Shown here piece by piece: positions 1 to 5,628 of a stretch of DNA of 6,003 nt (within the stretch, counting starts at the first letter, position 1; each line of letters begins with the position of its first letter). Under the pieces are notes generated by a model. That model made no database searches. It was not told the origin of the DNA and worked only from the letters and a program-made list of their open reading frames with translations. The DNA comes from an uncultured bacterium (GTDB taxonomy: Bacteria > Verrucomicrobiota > Lentisphaeria > Oligosphaerales > Oligosphaeraceae): contig URJM01000096.1 of NCBI GenBank assembly GCA_900548225.1, positions 1 through 6,003 of the forward strand, read 5' to 3'. The translations under genes and the position numbers were made by a program.

Positions 1-1001
1 AGTTCGTCCCGCCGCCCCTGCCTCAGGAAGTGGTATCCCAGCCCGCCGATCATTGCGGCATTGTCTGTACAATATTTCGGCGGCGTCAAAAGTAGTTTGA
101 GACGGTGTTTTTCGCATGCGATTCTCATCTCCTCCCGGAGACGGCTGTTGCATGCGACTCCTCCGCAGAGGCAGACGAGGCGTGCGCCGAAGTCGCGTGC
201 GGCAAGCATCGCCTTTGTGACAAGCACCCCCATCACGGCGGCCTGGTACGAGGCGACCATGTCCCTCAGCTCGCCCTCGGAGAGGGTGCCTTCCCGAACC
301 AGGTAGAGCAGGGCGGTCTTTACGCCTGAGAAGCTGAAGTCGTATTTATGCTCGGGCGGGACGGGCTTTCCCGCGGCGCCGACGAGCCCCCTGGGGAAGT
401 TGTGCCTGTCGGGGTTGCCCTCCTTGGCGAGGCGGTCGATGATTGGGCCTCCCGGATAGCCGAGCCCGAGGATCTTCGCGGCCTTGTCGAGCGCCTCGCC
501 TGCCGCGTCGTCAAGCGTCGTGCCCACGACCTTGGTCCGTCCGTCCTCCATGACAGTCACAAGGGCGGTGTGCCCCCCCGAGACGACCACCCCGAGGATT
601 GGATACGACTCCGGATCCTCAAGCAGATCCGGGTGTTCCAGGAATGACGCATAGAGGTGCCCCTGGAAGTGGTTGACGCCCACGATGGGGAGATTCTGGG
701 CCGCCGCCAGACCCTTGGCGTATGCATTGCCCACCAGAAGCGCGGGGATGAGGCCGGGATGGCTGGTCACGGCAATGCCGTCAAGCCCGTCAACGCCAAT
801 CCCGGCTTCACGGAGGGCGGCCTCGACGACCGGGTGGACGTTCTTCAGATGCTCGCGGGCCGCAAGCTCGGGTATGACGCCGCCGTATGCCGCATGGAGC
901 TTGATTTGGCTGCTTATGACGCTCGACAGGACTTCGTGCCCGTCCTTGACGACTGCGGCGGCAGTCTCGTCGCAACTGCTTTCAATTCCGAGGATGTTCA
1001 T
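1..1001 (-). CDS. tsaD: TsaD, tRNA N6-adenosine threonylcarbamoyltransferase (3' end beyond window)
   Basis: This cytoplasmic enzyme transfers the threonylcarbamoyl group from threonylcarbamoyl-AMP to A37 of ANN-decoding tRNAs, working with TsaB and TsaE. The sequence shows 333 codons of the Kae1/TsaD/Qri7 family. The N-terminus is typical (MNILGIESSCDET). The metal-binding His pair is H111 and H115 in HFQGH, with the third metal ligand D313 in TDNAAM. The ASKHA-fold nucleotide motifs are VSGGHTAL (about 140-147), DDAAGEALDKAAKILGLGYPGG (given in two parts: DDAAGEALDK then AAKILGLGYPGG, about 164-185) and CGGVACNSRLRE (about 279-290). Family members are usually 335-350 residues, so only a short C-terminal tail is missing. 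The ATG at 1001 overlaps the TGA of the preceding gene as ATGA. There is no good Shine-Dalgarno, so translation is probably coupled to that gene. I am near certain of identity. Confidence 0.97.
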   Translation of the reverse strand, partial: MNILGIESSCDETAAAVVKDGHEVLSSVISSQIKLHAAYGGVIPELAAREHLKNVHPVVEAALREAGIGVDGLDGIAVTSHPGLIPALLVGNAYAKGLAAAQNLPIVGVNHFQGHLYASFLEHPDLLEDPESYPILGVVVSGGHTALVTVMEDGRTKVVGTTLDDAAGEALDKAAKILGLGYPGGPIIDRLAKEGNPDRHNFPRGLVGAAGKPVPPEHKYDFSFSGVKTALLYLVREGTLSEGELRDMVASYQAAVMGVLVTKAMLAARDFGARLVCLCGGVACNSRLREEMRIACEKHRLKLLLTPPKYCTDNAAMIGGLGYHFLRQGRRDE

Positions 1002-1492
1002 TTTTCTTTGCGTTTGCTCGGCAGGGGAATCCGCCTGAGTGTCTTGAAGTCGTCAAGGCTTCTGAAGGAGACTGTCTCGACACAAATGATTCTGAAGGAG
1101 TCGCACTGCAGCTTGAGTATGTCGTCAAGTTGTTGTGGATGCTGGAGATAGCTCACCTTGACCACACCCTTTTCCTCGAAGACGACCCGATAGGCGTTTT
1201 CGCCCGAGGACGGGTCGAGTGCAGGGGTCTTCATCGCACAATCCGCCCGGGACACGGACTCGGTATGCCCGTGGCGTGGCTTTTTCGACTCTTCAGGCAT
1301 GGCTATTCCAGCCAACTTGAATGGCTTGCCCTTTCTGTGGAGCGAAGGGGGCTCCACGGGGGGCGCGGGAAACGGGAAGTCGGAACCGCCGAGAATCTGG
1401 CGGATCTTGTCCTCGCAATCTCTGACGCGAAGGTATTCGGCGTCCCTCAAGGCTAGCAAGTCGAGTATTCGGATTTCATCGGAAATCCTCAT
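998..1492 (-). CDS. Unrecognised 164-residue protein coupled to tsaD
   Basis: I do not recognise this protein. It appears to have three parts. Residues 1-36 are a charged amphipathic helix, possibly a short coiled coil, ending in LGG. Residues 39-95 are Pro/Lys/Ser-rich and probably disordered. Residues 99-156 look like a small folded domain of alternating beta and alpha segments (YRVVFEEKGVVKVSYL, then an LDDILKL helix, then FRIICVETVSF), with a basic tail KRKEK. Residues 9-46 match residues 37-75 of the gene just upstream, at about 18 identical positions. The start at 1492 is chosen because it keeps this shared segment. It lies 6 bases after the upstream stop with no clear Shine-Dalgarno, which suggests re-initiation. 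The TGA overlaps the ATG of tsaD. A role connected to tsaD is an inference from position only. Confidence 0.8.
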   Translation of the reverse strand: MRISDEIRILDLLALRDAEYLRVRDCEDKIRQILGGSDFPFPAPPVEPPSLHRKGKPFKLAGIAMPEESKKPRHGHTESVSRADCAMKTPALDPSSGENAYRVVFEEKGVVKVSYLQHPQQLDDILKLQCDSFRIICVETVSFRSLDDFKTLRRIPLPSKRKEK

Positions 1493-1498
1493 CGAATG

Positions 1499-1885
1499 CT
1501 AGTTGCCCGACTTGCCAGATGGGGTCTTCTTGCCTGATGCGTCCGCGTGGTCGGAGGCCTGGGGACCCGGTTTCACGGCCTCGGCGCGGGGAGACGCCTG
1601 GACGGAGGGGGAGGGCTTGGAGACGACGGGTGCCGGTGCGGCGGCGAAGGGGGCGACGGAGACCGACGGGGCGGGGAAGGCGAAGACGCCCTCGCCCCCA
1701 AGCACGTCGTCCACCTGGCGTTCCAAGGCTGCGATGCGTTCGTAGGCGGCGGCGCGTTCAGCCAGCAGCTCGTCGATTTTCCTGCGTCCCTCGAGTGCGG
1801 CCTCGATTGTCGCCACGTCTGCGCGTGTGATGATTTCCACCATGCTCAGGGGCGGCTTCACTGCGGCTTTCTTGTTGACGTTCAT
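1499..1885 (-). CDS. Unrecognised 128-residue protein: helix plus Pro/Ala-rich tail
   Basis: No known family is recognised. After a basic start (MNVNKKAAVK), residues 15-62 are strongly helical, with heptad-like spacing of Leu/Ile and many Glu/Arg (EALEGRRKIDELLAERAAAY region), so a short coiled coil is likely. This is followed by VLGG and FAFPAP. Residues 74-128 are rich in Pro, Ala, Ser and Lys and should be disordered. No signal peptide or membrane segment is seen. A good Shine-Dalgarno (GGAGA) lies 6 bases before the ATG, which supports this start. The helix-LGG-FPAP part is shared with the next gene, so the two may be paralogues or share a binding module. The stop is TAG, in frame with the next gene's ATG two codons later. 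It is probably co-transcribed with that gene and tsaD. The antisense ORFs in this region look like artefacts of GC-rich composition. Confidence 0.75.
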   Translation of the reverse strand: MNVNKKAAVKPPLSMVEIITRADVATIEAALEGRRKIDELLAERAAAYERIAALERQVDDVLGGEGVFAFPAPSVSVAPFAAAPAPVVSKPSPSVQASPRAEAVKPGPQASDHADASGKKTPSGKSGN

Positions 1886-1891
1886 CGGTTT

Positions 1892-1896
1892 TCTCC
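1892..1896 (-). promoter_or_regulatory. Shine-Dalgarno (GGAGA) of the 128-residue protein gene
   Basis: The minus strand reads GGAGA with a 6-base spacer (1886-1891) before the ATG at 1885. It is the only strong ribosome-binding site in the three-gene cluster that ends with tsaD. The two later genes start at or beside their neighbours' stops, so this site may set translation for all three. Confidence 0.65.
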
Positions 1897-1980
1897 AGTT
1901 GGATGGTGGCCGCGGCGGCTATGATGCCAGCACCTTGGCCGTGGTTTGCCTTTGCTGTTGTACTTTTTGGAAATCGCGAC

Positions 1981-2008
1981 GCGCCGCCATCGTTGTGCGA
2001 TGACGCGC
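1981..2008 (-). terminator. GC-rich stem-loop after the repeat-protein gene (possible terminator)
   Basis: On the minus strand the arms GCGC-GTCATCG and CGATGGC-GCGC pair over 11 base pairs, with one G bulge, one G.T pair and the loop CACAA. The hairpin begins 18 bases after the stop of the repeat-protein gene, within the 141-base gap before the next gene. The following bases are GTCGCGATTTCC, so there is no real U tract. It may therefore be a weak terminator, an mRNA-stabilising end or a leader structure for the next gene. The rest of this gap shows no convincing promoter. Confidence 0.35.
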
Positions 2009-2026
2009 AAAATTGTGTGGCGTGGC

Positions 2027-3229
2027 CTACTCGGATGCTTGGCTGGCAAGCGCCTGCACGGAGGGCAGGGGATTCTCCGACAGCTTCAGCCGCGCCCTCT
2101 CCGAGAGTCTCCCGCATGGGATTTTACGTGCGGCAAGATGGCTCAGAACCACATGGTCGCCGTGCAGGACAATCTCCTCGATGATTTCATCGGAACGGCA
2201 CTGCGGGTTGGCAAGGAGGTATTTCCTGGCCGTGTCGCTGGCGCTGCGTGCCAGTTTCAAATGGGTTTCCTTGAGGGTCGGGGAGGGATTTGCGGCAAGT
2301 GCATTGTGGATCTCCGCGTCCTTCGTTGCGGCCAGTTCAAGGCCGACGGAGTCGGCCAGCGCCGGATGGGATGCCAGGGCTTTGCGGACGTCCTTGCGGG
2401 AGCCATGCAGACCCCAGACGAGCTGCTGGGTCGGTTCGGGGAGTTCCCTGCGCCTGAGGATTGCGAGAGTCGTCTGGCTGTCGCCCCTTTCAACAAAGCC
2501 ATCCACCACATCCTCGTCCATCCTCTGGTGTTCCAGCAGAGAGAGCATGACGGAGGGGTGGCGGCTCTTTGACAGCCTCTCCAGCGCATTCTGCGTCAGG
2601 TCGACTCTTGTGGAGAGGGCGAGCTGGGCGGCCTCCTCGCCGTATTCGTCTGTGTCAAGCGCCCAGTTCTCCATGGATTTCACGGAGAGGCGGGGGATTG
2701 TCAGGGCGGCCAGGTGGACGATTGTGTCTATGTCGTCGGCCAGCGCATCCTTGAACTCCTCGTCGCACTTTCTGTTGTCGAGGAGTGCGAGCCTTACGAA
2801 CGGCACCTTGTCCAGCGAGAGCCGGTACTGTGTCCTGGGGTTGATGGCTGGATTCATCGCCAGCGCCACCCTGACTTCCACCTCCGGGTCGTCCACAAGC
2901 TTGTCCGCGAGCTTTTCATTCAGCCTGCGGCTTTTTGCGGCGGCGAGCCTTGCGCAGACCCTTGCCCCCGGGAGTGCCATCCTGGCGAGGCAGTTCGGGT
3001 TGAGCGCGAGGCGTTCCAGCACCCGCATGTCGTCGCTTGCCTCGAGCTCCTCCAGCACCCTGCTGGGGGTGTTCTGCATGGAAGCCAGGAAGAGCGGGAC
3101 GCCCGGCACGGAGATATCCTTTGAGAGCTCGCGGAGAATGCCGATCTCAAGGTTTGCATTCCTTTGGTAGAAGGCGATTGCGGCGTCCGTGTTTTCCCTG
3201 ATTCTTTGTAGCAGATCCTCTTTGGTCAA
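2027..3229 (-). CDS. LRV/HEAT-like helical repeat protein, 400 residues
   Basis: This is an all-alpha repeat protein, probably a curved scaffold that binds protein or another ligand; no catalytic residues are seen. From about residue 68 to 390 it holds about eleven units of 26-30 residues. Each starts with a pattern like V-R-x-A-L-A-x-N-P, followed by a second helix ending in L-A-x-D. Clear units begin near residues 119 (VRVALAMNP), 145 (VRLALLDN), 281 (VRKALASHP), 307 (IHNALAANP) and 334 (ARKYLLANP). The NP turn and the VRxALA helix resemble the leucine-rich repeat variant (LRV) class of HEAT-like repeats. There is no Cys cluster, signal peptide or membrane segment, so it is likely cytoplasmic. 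The start is TTG, supported by AGGGGAG nine bases upstream and by an in-frame stop 11 codons before it. It follows the transporter gene by 36 bases, so co-transcription is likely. The specific function is unknown. A long Ser-rich antisense frame covers it but has no domain-like pattern. Confidence 0.88.
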   Translation of the reverse strand: MTKEDLLQRIRENTDAAIAFYQRNANLEIGILRELSKDISVPGVPLFLASMQNTPSRVLEELEASDDMRVLERLALNPNCLARMALPGARVCARLAAAKSRRLNEKLADKLVDDPEVEVRVALAMNPAINPRTQYRLSLDKVPFVRLALLDNRKCDEEFKDALADDIDTIVHLAALTIPRLSVKSMENWALDTDEYGEEAAQLALSTRVDLTQNALERLSKSRHPSVMLSLLEHQRMDEDVVDGFVERGDSQTTLAILRRRELPEPTQQLVWGLHGSRKDVRKALASHPALADSVGLELAATKDAEIHNALAANPSPTLKETHLKLARSASDTARKYLLANPQCRSDEIIEEIVLHGDHVVLSHLAARKIPCGRLSERARLKLSENPLPSVQALASQASE

Positions 3230-3238
3230 TGGCGTATT

Positions 3239-3245
3239 CTCCCCT
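3239..3245 (-). promoter_or_regulatory. Strong Shine-Dalgarno (AGGGGAG) that fixes a TTG start
   Basis: The minus strand reads AGGGGAG followed by a 9-base spacer (3230-3238) and TTG at 3229. The first in-frame ATG is internal (residue 51), and no alternative start lies between this site and the upstream in-frame TAG. The TTG is therefore the best start for the repeat-protein gene. Confidence 0.7.
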
Positions 3246-3249
3246 GGAA

Positions 3250-3269
3250 ATAGTAACGGTGGCTACTAT
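3250..3269 (-). other. Small hairpin overlapping the tandem TAG stops of the transporter gene
   Basis: The minus strand reads ATAGTAGC, loop CACC, GTTACTAT: eight pairs including one G.T, mostly A-T. The 5' arm contains the TAG TAG stop pair of the transporter gene. The hairpin ends 4 bases before the Shine-Dalgarno of the repeat-protein gene. Only three U residues follow, so a full terminator is unlikely. It could modulate read-through or translation of the next gene, or be chance. Confidence 0.3.
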
Positions 3270-4462
3270 AATCCGTATCGTTTGCGCCTTCCGACCTTCT
3301 TAAGCAGAAGCAGCCCGAGGAAGAGCAGTGTCGCATATCCGAGCCCCGCGCACATTCCCGCCCGGAGGTTTCCGTCGAATGCGGCGGCGATCCATCCCAT
3401 GATGGCGGGGCCGAGGGTGCATCCGATGTCTCCTCCCAGTGCGCATAGCCCGAACATTGCCGTGCCCCCGTTCGGGATTCTCTGCGCCGAGAGGCTGAGG
3501 GTGCCAGGCCATACCACTCCGACGGAAAGGCCCGACAGGCCAAGCCCCAGCATCGACAGCCAGGCCCATGGGGAGAATGCAACCATGACGAATCCGGCGA
3601 TTCCGATGAGCGAGCTTCCCAGCATGATGGAGTTGAGGTCGAATCTGATCGTGAGGCGTCCGTAGAGTGTCCGTGAGACGAAGAGGAGGGTTGCGAAGAA
3701 GCATGCCCCGAAGAGGTCTCCAACCGACTTCGAGACCCCGAGGGTGCCCTCGGTGAATGCGCTGGACCACTGTGCCATGGCGACCTCGATGGAGCCGCCT
3801 AACATCATCAGCCCAATCATCAGCCAGAAGATTGGCATTCGGATGAGTTGCCCTACCGTGAGGCCAGCCTGCCCGCCAGACATGGATGGAGGCAGAGGCA
3901 CCCTCATGTAGTTGAACATGTTGCAGAGGGGGACGAGCAGCCAAAGGAGAGTCAGCCAGCGCCATCTTTCAAGCCCGAATAGTGTGAAGAAGAGAGTCGA
4001 GGCCAGTATGATGACAATGCACCCCAGGCCATAGAGGCTATGGAGGAATGCCATGCTGGCGACTTTGTTGTCGGACGGGCACGCCTCCACCAGGGGGCTG
4101 ACAATCACTTCGACCAGGCCCCCGCCCACGCCATAGAGGACGGAGGAGATGCAAAGCCCAGCGAATGGCGGCATCAGCGACGGCAGGATGACTAGCCCGA
4201 GGAAGCCGGCTACAACCATCGCATTCGACATCACAAGGCAAAGGCGGATGCCGATGCGCTCGGCGTAGTGCGCCGCAAAGAGATCCATCATGAACTGGGT
4301 GCCGAAGTTCATGACGATAAGGATGCCAAGCTGCGACAGCGTGATGCCGAACTCCTTCTGGAAGTGCAGAAAGAGAAGTGGCACGTAGACGACCATGAGA
4401 GACTGCGTGGCACTTGAAATCCAGCAGGCGCGCATGGTTGAACGATAGGATGTCCTTTCCAT
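3266..4462 (-). CDS. MFS transporter, 12 TM helices, probable sugar/glycoside permease
   Basis: This is an inner-membrane secondary transporter of the major facilitator superfamily. Its 398 residues contain about twelve hydrophobic helices, near 14-34, 43-63, 74-94, 99-121, 134-158, 166-184, 207-228, 247-264, 279-297, 300-320, 332-360 and 367-388. A motif-A-like stretch (MDLFAAHYAERIGIR, with D60 and R69) lies between helices 2 and 3. The long Pro/Gly-rich loop at about 187-205 is the usual break between the two halves. The AMAQWSS segment in helix 7 resembles sugar-type MFS proteins related to fucose permease; this is from memory, and the substrate is not proven. The glycosidase gene directly upstream suggests uptake of arabinose-like sugars or short oligosaccharides. 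The ATG at 4462 has no visible Shine-Dalgarno. An in-frame TAG sits 7 codons upstream, and M10 is an alternative start. The gene ends with TAG TAG. Confidence 0.9.
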   Translation of the reverse strand: MERTSYRSTMRACWISSATQSLMVVYVPLLFLHFQKEFGITLSQLGILIVMNFGTQFMMDLFAAHYAERIGIRLCLVMSNAMVVAGFLGLVILPSLMPPFAGLCISSVLYGVGGGLVEVIVSPLVEACPSDNKVASMAFLHSLYGLGCIVIILASTLFFTLFGLERWRWLTLLWLLVPLCNMFNYMRVPLPPSMSGGQAGLTVGQLIRMPIFWLMIGLMMLGGSIEVAMAQWSSAFTEGTLGVSKSVGDLFGACFFATLLFVSRTLYGRLTIRFDLNSIMLGSSLIGIAGFVMVAFSPWAWLSMLGLGLSGLSVGVVWPGTLSLSAQRIPNGGTAMFGLCALGGDIGCTLGPAIMGWIAAAFDGNLRAGMCAGLGYATLLFLGLLLLKKVGRRKRYGL

Positions 4463-4486
4463 GATGGTGGCAATATCAAACTAGTA

Positions 4487-4518
4487 CGCGCCGTCCCCAA
4501 ATCTCCAGGGGCGGCGCG
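4487..4518 (-). terminator. Strong GC-rich hairpin between glycosidase and transporter genes
   Basis: On the minus strand CGCGCCG and CGGCGCG pair perfectly (7 bp). Inside them CCCC pairs with GGGG, offset by one bulged A, around a 9-base loop. The hairpin starts 24 bases after the glycosidase stop. The bases that follow, TACTAGTTTGATATT, are T/A-rich but not a clean U tract. A rho-independent terminator or partial attenuator that lowers transporter expression relative to the enzyme is plausible. An mRNA 3'-end stabiliser is the alternative. Confidence 0.45.
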
Positions 4519-4542
4519 CGCTTGTCTGATTGTCGGGCGAGT

Positions 4543-5589
4543 CTAGTCCAGCTGCCCCAGCTCTTCGTCCTTTTCGAAGATGACTCGGAAGTGGTGGATG
4601 TCGGTGAATTCGCTTCCGGCAGAGGCATAGTCGCAGATATACTTGTCCCCTATGGTGTCCACCTTCCTGTAGCTGTATGTGTCGCCGTGGTACATGTTGA
4701 GGCGTCCGTCCTCCGCCATGACGATTGGCCCTTCCATGTAGCAGAAGGAATTTGGCGTGGTAGGCAGGATTCGCTTGCGGAGGGCCTGGTCGAATGTGAG
4801 GGTGACCGTGTCCCCGTCCTTCCATTCGCGGTCGATGGTGAGGTATGTTCCAGGGGTGGCGTCAAGCGATTCTCCATTGACCTGGGCGAATGCCTTGCCT
4901 GTCTCGCGCTCGGGAACCCTGAATCGGAGGGCGAGCTTTCTCGGCGCGTCCATGGACAGGGTGATTTTTGCCTGGTCCCCCTTGAATGGCCAGCCGCCTT
5001 CGACGGTGTATTTCACGCCGTCAAGGGAGACTTCCATGTCTTCGTAGAGGTTGAATACGGGGGCGTTGTCCTGGAGCATGACCGCCAGGATTCCAGCCAG
5101 TCCGAGTCCTTCGGCCGCCTGGGCGCGGCAGCAGTCCATCCCGTGGAATGCACGGTTGAAGCCGATGAGCATCTGGTCGATGGAGTGGATCTTGTAGGTG
5201 GGGCCGTTGAGGGGCGTCGGATTCCAGTGGGTGCAGTTGGAGCCGTCGGGGACCATCGCGCCGAGCATTGCATTGTAGAAGGCCATTTCGCATTGGTCGA
5301 AGACCTTCGCGTCCCCAGTCAGCTGGAGGATCCTCTCGAGATAGTGGAGCCAGGTGACGGTGACGCAGGTTTCGCCGATGGCCCCCGTTCTGCTCTTGTC
5401 GGTGCTGTTCTGGATGAGCGCGATGTCGTTCCAGTATTCGCCGAAGCGGTCCTTGCCGCCGCCGAGCCCGGTGCATGCAATCTCCCTGTCACGGACGGCC
5501 GCGTAGTACCTGGTCAGGATCTCGTACGCCTGGGGGAATTCGTCGTCCTCGACGCAGAGTTCGCCAAGTCCCTGGAAGCAGCTCGTCAT
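4543..5589 (-). CDS. GH127-family (DUF1680) glycosidase, C-terminal part after a frameshift
   Basis: GH127 enzymes are retaining glycosidases, best known as beta-L-arabinofuranosidases, that use a zinc-held Cys nucleophile. This 348-residue frame carries the rear of the alpha/alpha barrel and the C-terminal beta-sandwich. G-E73-T-C75 and D-C153-C154 match the Glu-x-Cys and Cys-Cys zinc ligands of Bifidobacterium HypBA1 (E338, C340, C417, C418) with nearly identical spacing. The first of the Cys pair (C153) is the expected nucleophile, and E51 (FGEYWND) is a candidate acid/base. Beta-sandwich marks include APVFNLYEDMEV, KLALRFRVPE, VNGE and REWKDGDTVTL. Family homology extends upstream of the ATG at 5589 in this frame (ADLGNGKAYEM), so that ATG is not the original start. 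It is one gene with the neighbouring N-terminal frame, shifted by one base, and is either a decayed gene, a sequencing error or a split gene. The natural substrate is uncertain; GH146-like relatives share these motifs. Confidence 0.85.
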   Translation of the reverse strand: MTSCFQGLGELCVEDDEFPQAYEILTRYYAAVRDREIACTGLGGGKDRFGEYWNDIALIQNSTDKSRTGAIGETCVTVTWLHYLERILQLTGDAKVFDQCEMAFYNAMLGAMVPDGSNCTHWNPTPLNGPTYKIHSIDQMLIGFNRAFHGMDCCRAQAAEGLGLAGILAVMLQDNAPVFNLYEDMEVSLDGVKYTVEGGWPFKGDQAKITLSMDAPRKLALRFRVPERETGKAFAQVNGESLDATPGTYLTIDREWKDGDTVTLTFDQALRKRILPTTPNSFCYMEGPIVMAEDGRLNMYHGDTYSYRKVDTIGDKYICDYASAGSEFTDIHHFRVIFEKDEELGQLD

Positions 5590-5628
5590 CTCGTATGCCT
5601 TGCCATTGCCCAGGTCGGCTGGAAGATG
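5586..5628 (-). other. Frameshift zone in the glycosidase gene with ATGA stop/restart
   Basis: The N-terminal frame is open down to TGA 5588-5586. The C-terminal frame is blocked upstream by TGA 5631-5629. The shift must therefore lie in between, and homology places it near the CAGCCGACCTGG stretch (about 5614-5625). One base appears to be lost: adding one base after CAGCC would restore QP-DLGNGKAYEM. The resulting stop overlaps an in-frame ATG as ATGA, with AAGG (5598-5601) 8 bases upstream of it, so the C-terminal half could be translated by re-initiation. No XXXYYYZ slippery heptamer is seen in the zone. Confidence 0.8.

Noticed and set aside
657..1151. Plus-strand frame of 164 codons opposite tsaD and its neighbour
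   Set aside because: It covers one of the most conserved parts of tsaD and spans two minus-strand genes. It has no motif of its own.
1519..1830. Arg/Pro-rich plus-strand frame
   Set aside because: It is a low-complexity product of GC-rich DNA opposite the Pro/Ala-rich tail of the 128-residue protein.
2013..3170. Long plus-strand frame of 385 codons opposite the repeat-protein gene
   Set aside because: Its translation is Ser/Arg-rich without any domain pattern, while the minus strand shows a regular helical repeat with a strong Shine-Dalgarno. It is a complement shadow.
998..4483. General reassignment of TAG to an amino acid
   Set aside because: Read-through would fuse a transporter, a repeat protein and two small proteins. 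The glycosidase read-through would run out of frame into the transporter gene. Shine-Dalgarno-supported starts follow several TAG codons, and the transporter ends in TAG TAG. TAG works as a stop at least at those places.
4463..4486. Possible promoter (TTGGGG, 17-base spacing, GATATT) just before the transporter gene
   Set aside because: It has only about 3/6 and 4/6 matches to sigma-70 boxes, and the first box lies inside the hairpin loop/arm. It is too weak to list.
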